Shown piece after piece: positions 1-8,023 of a stretch of DNA of 9,509 nucleotides (the stretch's first letter is position 1; the number at the start of each line of letters is the position of its first letter). The notes below the pieces were generated by a model that did not search any database, had not been told where the DNA came from, and saw only the letters and a list, made by a program, of their open reading frames with translations. The DNA comes from an uncultured Clostridia bacterium (lineage in GTDB: Bacteria > Bacillota > Clostridia > Oscillospirales > Acutalibacteraceae). The translations under genes and the position numbers were made by a program. Location: the NCBI GenBank assembly GCA_946497265.1, contig CAMMKL010000065.1, forward strand, positions 1 through 9,509. Reading direction: 5' to 3'.

Positions 1-3000
1 TGGCCTGGATGGCATACATCAGGGTTTTCCAGGCGGTATCCACCTGTTCCTGGGTAGCGTCCGGGTCGTCATAGACCGCCTGGGCGCTTGCCAGCACCTT
101 GTTGAACATCTCTTTTGCCGAAGGAACCAGTTTGTCTACGTCGCCCGCCTCCACATGGCCGTTTGCGATATTCAATACGTATTCCAAAGTGCTGATGTTC
201 ACCAACTGATCCATTGCGCCTTGTAATGCTTCCTCGGCAGCGGTTACTTCCGCCTGGGTTGCCGCGTCGTTTTCGAGCACTGTCTCGGCGTTGTCCATTG
301 CGGCAGAAAGGGCTGCATAACTGCCGGCTGTATAGTTCTCTTCTGCCAACGCTTTTGCCTGCGCCAATTTCTGGTTCAGGGTATCCTTGATCACCTGAGC
401 GGTAACGGAGAAGAGCACATAGTTGCTTTCACAAACCTTCTGCCCCTCTGCATCGTTAGCACGTACCTTGGCATAGTAATTCCCTTCCGCCAGATCGATG
501 GAAACGGTCTGATCCGTAATAGAATCCATGGTAGAAACCGGTTCCATCCCTTCATTATAGTATTCCACCGTATAGGAAGTTACTCCCGCTTCCTCGCCTT
601 TAAACGTCCAGCTCAGGGTATCCCCGCTCTGGGTAAGACTGAGGGCTGGCTGCGCATGCAGGGATTTCTCTGACAGTGCCTGGATCTCTTCAGCGGAAAG
701 CGCCCGGTTATAAACTGCCAGGTCGTCGATTGCGCCACAAAGCCCCATCATGGAGCCGTAGGTACCGGTTCCAGGCTTGTTTTCTGCGCCGATTTTGAAG
801 GTGTTCCCGATCGTAGTCAGGTCGGCGTTGGCCTTCATCGTTACGTTGCCGACTTCAACGCCGTCCACATAGAAGGTAATCTTCTGATTATCGCGGGTAA
901 CGGCGACATACTGCCACTGGTTGACCTTCAAAACCGAATTCGGCGTCGTATAATTGATCTGATTGGAACCGCCGACCCAGATCTGCATGTTGAGTTTGCC
1001 GCTTGCATTGGTATACAGCCACCAAATCCCCTGGGTATTGCCGGAGGCGCCATGAGTCAGCAAAGTCTGGCTGGTGCTTCCGTTGTATTTATCTAGTTTT
1101 ACCCACATACCCACGGTAAACTGCTTTTGCAATACGGCCTCCTGCCGGCCCGCATCGATAAATTCTTCATTGTTAAAGTGGGCCGCTTGGCCGTTTTTGC
1201 CCTCTACGGCCGTAACCGGACCCTGAAGGGTTGCTTCTTCTCCGGAAAGCACATCGGTCACGGAGCCTTCGCCCACCTGATCGAAGTGATAGGCGAGTTC
1301 CAAGCCGATATCAAACAGAGCGTCTGCCTTTTGATTCACACACTGATTTTTCGCCTGTGCTGTATCGGCTACCTTGTTTACGGTCAGGGCATAGCGATTG
1401 ATCTGTTCGCCTCCGGCCATGATTCCTTCTACCGTTAACCGCACTGTTTTGCCGTCGCCCTGCAAAACCGCATTGGTTACCGAAACGCCGTTGTTGATTT
1501 TATAGTGTTCTGTATTTTGGGCTTGCACAGGATCCAACGCTTCATTAAACATAATTTCTATTTCGGTTTGGGATATAAATTTCATATTTACGATGGCAGG
1601 CGCCAGCAAATCGGCCGCCGTGGTAGCTTGTACCGTCGCCTTTTCGCCTTCTTCGTTCTTGCCGTTGACTGCGGCCACCGCAAATTCATAGGAAGTAAGC
1701 TCCTGCAGCCCGGTCACCGTGTAAGAGGTACCATAGGTGCTGCCGATCAGGTCGCCGTTTGCATATACATGATATTGGAATACTGTCGAACCCTCCGCCG
1801 GGGCTTCCCAGGAAAGCTGAACGTCAGAGGTGTTTTCCACTGCCTTCCCCTGCAAGTTTTGAACCATACCGCAAGGTGTATAGCCCAGAGTGTCGAACAC
1901 CTGTTGGCAGAGAGCATAGGTATCGCCCGTGGGTACAGTGGGATAATCTTTATCAAATTCCCCAGTGGACTTTCCGAACGGAATCCAAAGGGCGTCGTAC
2001 CATTTGCTGAAGTCCACCGCACCGCTTGCATTGGTGGCTACCTCCGGGTACGGCTGCTCTTCACCCTTGAGCTGCGCCAGATTGTTTGCAAAGAACATCT
2101 TCCACTGCTGATAGTACACGTCCTTAAGCAGGCCGTTCCAGGTCCGGTTCGCATAATTTAGGAACATACCCTTGGCGCCGCTGACGCGCGGACCCCAGGT
2201 GGTGACGATCTGGCGGGCGTCCATTTCCATGAGATGTTTGCCTTCCTCGGTGGTGGAAATATTCTTTGCCGCTTCAATCCACGTACCGAGCATAAAGTAT
2301 TCATTGGTACCGGTAATCTCATCCAACAGGAGGATTGCGTCCAGCCACTGGTTGGCCAAGCTTTCGTATTGTTCCGCATTTTTCGCTTCGAATGCCGCTT
2401 TGATCTTCGGCAGCGTCTCGCGGCTGTAGGCCGTGAACACCTGTGTTGTTACCAGGATCAGGTCGTATTGATAGGTATCGGTCTCCCGCAGGGAGGGGTC
2501 TACCTGTAACAATTCCTGGAAAGCTTCCAGCATCTTCTGGCTGTCAAAACCCAAGGAGCCGGGGCCGGTGGGGCTTGCCATGGTCCCGGAATGGTCTGGG
2601 GACATGGCAAACAGGATATCGCCTACCGGGTTGTTGCCTGTCTTGTTGTATACCAAATCACCCAGAATCGCCCATGCTGCACGGGCATGTTCATCCGGCT
2701 GGCCGTCTACTAAGCCGTAGCGGCGGTCGGCGTATTGCTGGAACCACTCGTCGCCGTCGGTGGGGTTATCCTGCCAGGCAAGCTCGCCCATGGCTTCGAG
2801 GACAATTGGTTCGTGGTGTCCGCCTTCGGGGGCGACGCCCACGCCGTTCATTTTATTGCCGGGCTTATTCTTCCATTCCCAATAGGTTTCGGAAAGATCC
2901 TTGATGCGGCTGCCCATGATGGTACGGGAGCCCATGGAATTCAGATGGCTGAATCCGTATTCCGCGCCCGACCACTTTTCTTCCCGGTCAAAGCTTGATG

Positions 3001-5098
3001 TGGTCTTGATGTCGTGAATAAACACCTTGGATACGTCCAGGCCCTTGATCATATCGGGGTTGGGGCCGCTCCAGTGCATGATGTGCCAAGTGGCGTCGGG
3101 ATGGGCTTTCAGCATGGCTTCCTGCACCTTGGCGCCGGCTTCGGCCGGATCGACGTTCCCCAGGCTTCCGCCTTCGTTGAAAAGGTCGATTTTAAAGTTG
3201 TTGACTTCGCCGAACAGTTCCTCCTGTACGCGATAATAGGTCTCTGCCAGTTCTTCAAAATAGGGGCTGGTGGGGTTGAGCCAATCGGGGCGCGGCATGG
3301 TAGCCCAATCCGGCTGACTGACCACGTCGTTTTTGATTTCCGGCCGCACTTCCGGATAGGCGTAGGCGAGATAGCCGGAGCAACCGGGAAGGATGGGGTC
3401 CATCCCCATCTCGCGCAGACGGTCGCATACCTTCTGCCCGATCTCCAGACGGGTCTGCATAATATCCGGGGTAACGGAGGTCATAATGTTGGGGGAATTC
3501 AGAGCGTCGTCTGCCTTAAAGCGCCAAGAGCCGCCCAAGAAAAGGCTGGGAGTAAAGCTGACGCGCGGCATCTCGGAAAGCATCGTCTCTTCCGGAACGC
3601 CCAGTTCTACAAAGGTCTGATAAAAGACGCTTTCCTGGCCGGTGTAAACCAGAACCTGATTAAACCCATTTAAGGCCAGAAGGTCTATCTCGCGTTCCCA
3701 GTCTTCCCAGCTCCAATAGTTGCCGTCATACTGTTCGGTCATATCGTTGCCGGCAAACCGGTGCTCGGCGTTGGCCGACTGGTAATTCGGTTCGCTTGGG
3801 AGTGGAAGCTCATCGGGAAGGTTCACCTGATCCTCCCGCCAACTGATGTTACAGTTGGCCACGTATTTCAGCCAGTGGTTGAAACCGGTAAGGATGGATG
3901 CATTGGTGGTACCGGCGATCAGCAGCTTGCCGTCTTTGTTATAGTACTCGTAATAGTCGTACATACAGTCGCCCTTTTCGATCCCTTTGAGTTCGATCTG
4001 GCCGAGCTTGTCGGCGTTCTGTTCGCCCAGCAGCCTGCCGATGGACTCCATCGCAGGTGTGGTATCAAAGGCGGAGGGGGCGTCGGCGTTGCGCACAATC
4101 AGCCCGTCAATAGCGTTTTGAAGGGCGGCAACCTGGGTATTGGCCTCTTCCTGGGTCACTTCTTCGCTCACCGCATACTCGGCGTCTTTGATCGCTTGTT
4201 TTAGTTGGTTGTATGTATTTTCGTAATAATAGTGATCCGGATTCTCAATCGCTTTGGCTTCTGTGAGCTTCTCCATCAGCTCTTTCAAATCGCCAACCGA
4301 TTCCAATGCAGCCTGTGCCTCTTTAAGCTGGCTCTCTACCGTGTCCAATTCTTCCTGCACATAGTGCTCCTGGCTCAGCAACACCTCGGCATACCGCAGA
4401 TAATCGGAAAAAGTGCTCCAGCTTGCCGGGGTATAATCGAGCTCCTCCAGCTGCCGGGCAGCTTCCACCGCTTCGATAAGCGGCTGGGCGTCGCCGTCCG
4501 CCACTTCGGGCAGTATGCGCAGCTCGGCCATGGAAAGGTTGTCGGGATCGGTAGCGTGCGGGGCAATTTCCGTAGCTTGGAATTTTACGTGGGTGACCCC
4601 TTCCACCGAAGCAAAGGCCGCATAGCGCCAGCCTTTGCGCTCCGACCACTCGCCGCTGCTCACTTTGGTATAGCTTGCGCCGTTGTCGGTGCTGACGGAA
4701 ATCTCATACTTGGTGATCAGGCCGTTGAGGTCCCCGGCCTGGCCGGTACTCTTTCTGGGAAGCTGGGCGACGCCCCCCACCGTCTTCGCTTCGCCAAGAT
4801 CAATCACAATCCAGGCTCCGCTCAGACTGGTATTGTTCCAAGGGCCTTCCCACAGGGTATTGGGGTCGCCGTCCAATACCCGCGATCCGCCGTAAGACGC
4901 ACTGTGCTGTGTTCCTACCGTGGCGCTCATACCGGTTGTAGGATAGGCATAGGCGGCTTCTACAAAGGGATTATAAGGCTCGTCTACTCCTTCGGTGCCG
5001 GCTGCAAATGCGGCAAAGCTTGTAGAGGTCACACTACACAATATACAGCCCGCCAACAGGCCGGAAAGCGCTCGTTTCAGTTTGTTGTTAAACTTCAC
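1..5098 (-). CDS. Secreted multimodular GH89 alpha-N-acetylglucosaminidase-like enzyme (3' end outside window)
   Basis: Exported glycosidase, probably removing terminal alpha-linked GlcNAc from mucin-type O-glycans or related glycans outside the cell. The frame is open for 1,699 codons with no stop and leaves at the left edge. Start is GTG at 5098, with AGAGGT seven bases upstream. Modules by residue: signal peptide about 1-33; F5/8C (CBM32-like) 41-197; two FIVAR-type helical repeats 200-338; NAGLU N-terminal domain about 342-435; GH89 barrel and C-terminal helical domain about 440-1075; FN3 1079-1164; an Ig-like Big_5-type domain 1165-1264; LamG 1267-1477; a second FN3-like domain 1480-1565; further FIVAR-type repeats 1567-1699. 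Known GH89 enzymes use two Glu residues; the matching ones are Glu642 (in FNEGG) and Glu758 (in APEGG). C-terminal-domain motifs also match human NAGLU (ADRRYG, YQYDL, FMLGTWIEAAK, LNYANR). Pocket loops are divergent, so exact substrate is uncertain. The missing end may hold a cell-wall anchor. Confidence 0.93.
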   Translation of the reverse strand, partial: MKFNNKLKRALSGLLAGCILCSVTSTSFAAFAAGTEGVDEPYNPFVEAAYAYPTTGMSATVGTQHSASYGGSRVLDGDPNTLWEGPWNNTSLSGAWIVIDLGEAKTVGGVAQLPRKSTGQAGDLNGLITKYEISVSTDNGASYTKVSSGEWSERKGWRYAAFASVEGVTHVKFQATEIAPHATDPDNLSMAELRILPEVADGDAQPLIEAVEAARQLEELDYTPASWSTFSDYLRYAEVLLSQEHYVQEELDTVESQLKEAQAALESVGDLKELMEKLTEAKAIENPDHYYYENTYNQLKQAIKDAEYAVSEEVTQEEANTQVAALQNAIDGLIVRNADAPSAFDTTPAMESIGRLLGEQNADKLGQIELKGIEKGDCMYDYYEYYNKDGKLLIAGTTNASILTGFNHWLKYVANCNISWREDQVNLPDELPLPSEPNYQSANAEHRFAGNDMTEQYDGNYWSWEDWEREIDLLALNGFNQVLVYTGQESVFYQTFVELGVPEETMLSEMPRVSFTPSLFLGGSWRFKADDALNSPNIMTSVTPDIMQTRLEIGQKVCDRLREMGMDPILPGCSGYLAYAYPEVRPEIKNDVVSQPDWATMPRPDWLNPTSPYFEELAETYYRVQEELFGEVNNFKIDLFNEGGSLGNVDPAEAGAKVQEAMLKAHPDATWHIMHWSGPNPDMIKGLDVSKVFIHDIKTTSSFDREEKWSGAEYGFSHLNSMGSRTIMGSRIKDLSETYWEWKNKPGNKMNGVGVAPEGGHHEPIVLEAMGELAWQDNPTDGDEWFQQYADRRYGLVDGQPDEHARAAWAILGDLVYNKTGNNPVGDILFAMSPDHSGTMASPTGPGSLGFDSQKMLEAFQELLQVDPSLRETDTYQYDLILVTTQVFTAYSRETLPKIKAAFEAKNAEQYESLANQWLDAILLLDEITGTNEYFMLGTWIEAAKNISTTEEGKHLMEMDARQIVTTWGPRVSGAKGMFLNYANRTWNGLLKDVYYQQWKMFFANNLAQLKGEEQPYPEVATNASGAVDFSKWYDALWIPFGKSTGEFDKDYPTVPTGDTYALCQQVFDTLGYTPCGMVQNLQGKAVENTSDVQLSWEAPAEGSTVFQYHVYANGDLIGSTYGTSYTVTGLQELTSYEFAVAAVNGKNEEGEKATVQATTAADLLAPAIVNMKFISQTEIEIMFNEALDPVQAQNTEHYKINNGVSVTNAVLQGDGKTVRLTVEGIMAGGEQINRYALTVNKVADTAQAKNQCVNQKADALFDIGLELAYHFDQVGEGSVTDVLSGEEATLQGPVTAVEGKNGQAAHFNNEEFIDAGRQEAVLQKQFTVGMWVKLDKYNGSTSQTLLTHGASGNTQGIWWLYTNASGKLNMQIWVGGSNQINYTTPNSVLKVNQWQYVAVTRDNQKITFYVDGVEVGNVTMKANADLTTIGNTFKIGAENKPGTGTYGSMMGLCGAIDDLAVYNRALSAEEIQALSEKSLHAQPALSLTQSGDTLSWTFKGEEAGVTSYTVEYYNEGMEPVSTMDSITDQTVSIDLAEGNYYAKVRANDAEGQKVCESNYVLFSVTAQVIKDTLNQKLAQAKALAEENYTAGSYAALSAAMDNAETVLENDAATQAEVTAAEEALQGAMDQLVNISTLEYVLNIANGHVEAGDVDKLVPSAKEMFNKVLASAQAVYDDPDATQEQVDTAWKTLMYAIQA

Positions 5099-5280
5099 TT
5101 TTTTTACCTCTTTTCCTTTTCAGTTTACGATGTTCCGGGCGGTCTTGATCGTTAATTATCTTCCCCCTTCCTGTTTTTTGTCCTTTCTCTTTTTGGCTAA
5201 AACGGAATCGGAAATGGTTTTGTTGTACGTTCTGTTTAATTTATTCTTACCATCCTTTCGTTTTTCGTTAATTTAGCTTC

Positions 5281-5308
5281 ATTATAACAATTGTTCCTGC
5301 TATGTAAA
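5281..5308 (-). promoter_or_regulatory. Promoter of the GH89 gene
   Basis: Read on the minus strand, a -35 box TTTACA (5308-5303) is followed after 16 bases by a perfect -10 box TATAAT (5286-5281). A TG one base before the -10 makes it an extended -10. Transcription would start near 5274, leaving a leader of about 175 nt before the GTG. A 10-bp palindrome AACAATTGTT (5286-5295) touches the upstream edge of the -10 and could be an operator. Confidence 0.75.
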
Positions 5309-5317
5309 TAAACGAAA

Positions 5318-5367
5318 CGGAAAATATGATATTTTTCGGAAAAATTATTTATAAAAAACGGAAAAAA
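5318..5367. repeat. Three CGGAAAA direct repeats upstream of the GH89 promoter
   Basis: CGGAAAA followed by an A/T-rich stretch occurs at 5318, 5337 and 5359, at intervals of 19 and 22 bases, starting ten bases upstream of the -35 box. The first copy overlaps a 7-1-7 palindrome, AAAATAT-G-ATATTTT, at 5321-5335. Tandem sites spaced about two helical turns apart just upstream of a -35 box are the usual arrangement for an activator such as an AraC-type regulator. That role is inference. The region is A-rich, so part of the similarity may be chance. Confidence 0.4.
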
Positions 5368-5460
5368 TTACATAATAATAAGGTCCTCTATGCCGGCCTA
5401 CTTCTCAATATTTATCAATAGATGGTTTGTGTTTTCGGAAACCAAAATTATCAAATTTAT

Positions 5461-5486
5461 ACAATCAAGAACTCGCATTTGATTGT
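5461..5486. promoter_or_regulatory. Perfect 8-bp dyad, candidate operator
   Basis: ACAATCAA (5461-5468) and its exact reverse complement TTGATTGT (5479-5486) are separated by ten bases. The half-site centres are about 18 bp apart. It lies 163 bases upstream of the oxidoreductase start and about 150 bases upstream of the GH89 promoter, so it could serve either gene. It looks like a binding site for a dimeric regulator, but no regulator gene is in the window. Confidence 0.4.
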
Positions 5487-5648
5487 GTCCTTTTCTTTTG
5501 GCAGAAAGTTTTTCTAGATACAAATGATACGTGAAAGGCCGCTTTCCTTTTTATCTTAGTTTTCTTCTTATGATTATTTTTGTCGGAATAAGCCCATGCT
5601 AACTACAGGCGGATATGATTAACTAACATCAATAAATGGGGTGATTGG

Positions 5649-7118
5649 ATGGATTCCATCTGGAAGCAAACCGCCGGTATTTCCCACCGGCCTTATTTGT
5701 ATGGAGAGGTCAAGGCAGAAGCGGCCGTCATCGGCGGTGGCTTGGCCGGCATATTGACCGCCTATTTTTTGCAGCAACGGGGAATCGAAACCGTTTTGCT
5801 GGAAGCAAACCGCGTTGGCAGCGGACAAACCCGGAACACTACCGCAAAGGTAACTTCCCAGCATAACTTGATTTACCATAGGCTGATTCAGGAATTCGGG
5901 GCGGATAAGGCGCGCCAGTATGCAAGCGCCAATCAACAGGCGATTGAAGCCTATCGCCATGTGATTAAGCTTGAGCACATCAATTGCGATTGGGAACGCC
6001 GCCCCGCCTACCTGTATTCCTGCATAGAGCGGGAACCTCTGCAGCGGGAGGCCCAAGCGGCCAGGCAGCTTGGAATCGACGCGGAATTTACCGAAGAAAC
6101 CTCCTTGCCTTTCCCAATAAAAGGGGCGGTAAAATTTCAAAGGCAGGCGCAGTTTCATCCTCTAAAATTTTTGGGGGCAATTGCCGAAAAACTTACGATT
6201 TATGAAAACAGCATGGTAACCTCAGTAGAAGGCGAAGAAATCCGCACCGACCGGGGCCGCGTTTTGGCGAAGCATATTGTGTTCGCATGCCACTATCCGT
6301 TTTTGAATTCGCCTGGTTATTATTTTATGCGCATGCATCAAACGCGCTCCTATCTACTGGCCTTGCGGAACGCTCCCCAATTGGACGGGATGTATCTGGG
6401 CATTGACCAGGACGGCTATTCCTTTCGAAACAGCGGCGATCTCCTTTTGCTGGGCGGGGGAAGCCACCGCACCGGAGAAAACTCCGCCGGAGGGCAATAC
6501 GAAAAGCTACGCCGGGCCGCGGCAAACTATTTTCCCGGCAGCACGGAAATCGCTTTTTGGTCCGCACAGGATTGCATGACGCTGGACGGAATCCCCTATA
6601 TCGGGCAGTATTCCTCTTCTACTCCCCATTGGTATGTGGCCACCGGATTCCAAAAATGGGGAATGAGCAGCTCCATGGTGGCCGCACTACTGCTTTCCGA
6701 TTTGATCTGTGGGCAGAAAAATCCCTTTGCTGAAGTTTTTTCCCCTCAAAGGTTCCAATTCTCCGCTTCGGCTAAAACATTGATGGAAGACGGCCTGCAG
6801 GCGGTAAAAGGCCTTACCCGCGAATGGTTCTCCCTGCCGAAAGAAACACTTGAAGAGCTCCCCGCCGGACATGGCGGCATTGTGGAATACGATGGGCATA
6901 AAATGGGCGTTTACCGGGATGAACAAGGCGAGGTGTTCCTGGTTTCGCCGCGTTGCCCCCATCTTGGCTGCCAGCTCTCCTGGAATCCGGACGAAAAAAG
7001 CTGGGATTGCCCTTGCCACGGGTCCCGTTTTGATTATAAAGGGCGCCGCATCGACAATCCGGCAACGGAGGGACTTGCTTGTGAAAAATTTCCAGGTTGC
7101 CCGAAAAACACGAAGTAA
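5649..7118 (+). CDS. FAD-dependent oxidoreductase (DAO family) with C-terminal Rieske [2Fe-2S] domain, YhfW-like
   Basis: Predicted cytoplasmic flavoprotein of 489 residues that should oxidise an unknown substrate on FAD and pass electrons through a Rieske cluster. The N-terminal Rossmann motif is VIGGGLAG (27-34), and Glu52 at the end of the second strand is placed to bind the FAD ribose. The DAO body follows to about residue 390, including WSAQDCMTLDGIPYIG and ATGFQKWGMSSS. The Rieske domain ends the protein: ligands Cys436, His438, Cys454 and His457 lie in CPHLGC and CPCHGS, and Cys441 and Cys456 are placed for the disulfide seen in high-potential Rieske proteins. The whole length matches what I recall of Bacillus YhfW, about 500 residues. 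ATG 5649 follows GGGGTG at 5638-5643. The 3' end overlaps the next gene by 38 bases, implying one operon. The substrate is unknown; no transmembrane segment or signal peptide is seen. Confidence 0.92.
   Translation: MDSIWKQTAGISHRPYLYGEVKAEAAVIGGGLAGILTAYFLQQRGIETVLLEANRVGSGQTRNTTAKVTSQHNLIYHRLIQEFGADKARQYASANQQAIEAYRHVIKLEHINCDWERRPAYLYSCIEREPLQREAQAARQLGIDAEFTEETSLPFPIKGAVKFQRQAQFHPLKFLGAIAEKLTIYENSMVTSVEGEEIRTDRGRVLAKHIVFACHYPFLNSPGYYFMRMHQTRSYLLALRNAPQLDGMYLGIDQDGYSFRNSGDLLLLGGGSHRTGENSAGGQYEKLRRAAANYFPGSTEIAFWSAQDCMTLDGIPYIGQYSSSTPHWYVATGFQKWGMSSSMVAALLLSDLICGQKNPFAEVFSPQRFQFSASAKTLMEDGLQAVKGLTREWFSLPKETLEELPAGHGGIVEYDGHKMGVYRDEQGEVFLVSPRCPHLGCQLSWNPDEKSWDCPCHGSRFDYKGRRIDNPATEGLACEKFPGCPKNTK
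7067..7072 (+). promoter_or_regulatory. Ribosome binding site inside the oxidoreductase gene that sets the next start
   Basis: GGAGGG lies eight bases before GTG 7081, inside the last codons of the oxidoreductase gene. It makes GTG 7081 the best start for the downstream gene, although the same frame stays open upstream to about 6850. An alternative TTG at 7120 has no comparable site before it. The overlap suggests translational coupling. Confidence 0.75.
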
Positions 7119-7968
7119 TTTGGAGGGTGGGACCCTCAAACAGCAAAACGGTGAAGAAACCGTCGCCCTAATCCCCGCTTTCCATATTGATCCAAAGGGC
7201 TTTCCTACCGCTTCCCTGCAAATTGTGACCGATGAGGCCTCCCATTCCGTAACCTTTCCAGCGCAGGATTTTCAAGCGGATCCGCGCCGTTTTTGCGTAC
7301 AGATTGCAGGCAATACCTTTTGCGAAAAAGGAATCCTTTTAAACCTGCATACGAAGCAGCTTTCCTTGACCGGCAAGCTGCACTTTGGGCCTTTTTCGCC
7401 CCCAATCTCCGATATTATGGGGCCGTTTCGATTTGTACCCTTCCTGCAGTGCCGTCACAGCGTCATCAGCCTTGGCCATTGGGTAAACGGTTCTCTGGAG
7501 CTCAACGGCAAACGTTATTCCTTTGAAAATGGTACCGGCTATCTGGAAGGCGACCGCGGACGTTCGTTTCCCGCCGCTTACCTTTGGTCGCAGTGCAGCT
7601 GGCAGGAGCGTGACCCCTGTTGTGTTATGCTCGCCGTGGCAAGCATTCCTTTTTTGAGAACCTCTTTTACGGGCTGTATCTGCGCGGTATCCTACGCAGG
7701 GCGGGAATACCGCCTGGCAACCTACTGCGGCGCAAAGGTCCTGCAATGGTCGGATGAAGAAGCTATCATCGCGCAAGGCGACAGCCTTCTTCAGATAACC
7801 CTTCTAGAACAACGGGCACATAACCTGCGCGCTCCTAGCAACGGAGCTATGCTGCGCACCATCCGCGAAAGCCCCTCTTGCCGGGTTCGATATCGATTAT
7901 TAAAAAATGGGAAAAAACTGTTTGATGTAACCAGTTCCCAGGCAAGCTTTGAATTTTCAAAAAAATAA
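7081..7968 (+). CDS. Tocopherol cyclase-like family protein
   Basis: Protein of 295 residues resembling the tocopherol cyclase family, a lipocalin-like beta-barrel fold related to plant VTE1. The clearest signature is residues 153-174: GYLEGDRGRSFP then YLWSQCSW, matching the family's conserved Y-x-E-x-D-x-G-x-S-F-P and W-x-Q pattern. Upstream is GPFRFVPFLQCRHSV; downstream are a hydrophobic strand (CVMLAVASIPF) and REYRLATYCGAKV, also typical. No signal peptide or transmembrane helix is evident. Bacterial members are common in organisms that make no tocopherol, and their reaction is generally not known, so the name describes the fold only. The start is GTG 7081, 38 bases before the oxidoreductase stop. 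This tight coupling suggests the two proteins share a pathway, perhaps modifying a quinone, lipid or other hydrophobic compound; that is inference. Confidence 0.78.
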   Translation: MKNFQVARKTRSNLEGGTLKQQNGEETVALIPAFHIDPKGFPTASLQIVTDEASHSVTFPAQDFQADPRRFCVQIAGNTFCEKGILLNLHTKQLSLTGKLHFGPFSPPISDIMGPFRFVPFLQCRHSVISLGHWVNGSLELNGKRYSFENGTGYLEGDRGRSFPAAYLWSQCSWQERDPCCVMLAVASIPFLRTSFTGCICAVSYAGREYRLATYCGAKVLQWSDEEAIIAQGDSLLQITLLEQRAHNLRAPSNGAMLRTIRESPSCRVRYRLLKNGKKLFDVTSSQASFEFSKK

Positions 7969-7981
7969 AAAACAACAAATA

Positions 7982-8023
7982 AGGGCCGCTGTCCATGCTT
8001 TAGCTTACACGAACAGCAGCCCT
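7982..8023. terminator. Hairpin terminator, probably bidirectional, between operon and CRISPR array
   Basis: AGGGCCGCTGT (7982-7992) pairs with ACAGCAGCCCT (8013-8023) in an 11-bp stem with one C/A mismatch and a 20-base loop. Read on the minus strand it is followed by a long U-rich tract (complement of 7960-7981), so it should stop the CRISPR transcript well. On the plus strand it is followed by ATATTTATT, a weaker tail, and probably ends the oxidoreductase operon. Confidence 0.75.

Larger units (their letters stand above)
5309..5648. other. Divergent intergenic region between GH89 gene and oxidoreductase operon
   Basis: No convincing gene is present. The region is strongly AT-rich. It holds the CGGAAAA repeats (5318-5367) and an 8-bp dyad (5461-5486). 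A weak hairpin, GAAAG/CTTTC (5533-5546), is followed by a T-rich stretch. A promoter for the plus-strand operon is expected here but none is clear. TATGAT at 5614-5619 could be a -10 but has no good -35 at a normal distance. Confidence 0.6.

Noticed and set aside
1505..3673. Several plus-strand open frames of 150-220 codons (1505-2161, 2443-2904, 3014-3673)
   Set aside because: All are antisense to the FN3, GH89 and other modules of the minus-strand gene and look like shadows of its codon pattern.
4205..5155. Long plus-strand open frame of 316 codons
   Set aside because: It lies opposite the GH89 gene, whose minus-strand translation shows clear domains over the same bases. The plus-strand product has no recognisable family, no ribosome site and biased composition, as expected of a GC-rich antisense frame.
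5533..5546. GAAAG/CTTTC hairpin followed by T-rich DNA as a terminator
   Set aside because: The stem is only five base pairs with a four-base loop, and no upstream plus-strand transcript is known that would need it.
6850..7080. Longer version of the tocopherol cyclase-like gene starting at 6850
   Set aside because: The extra 77 residues would overlap the Rieske domain coding region in another frame and do not look like family sequence. GTG 7081 has a good ribosome site and gives a sensible length.
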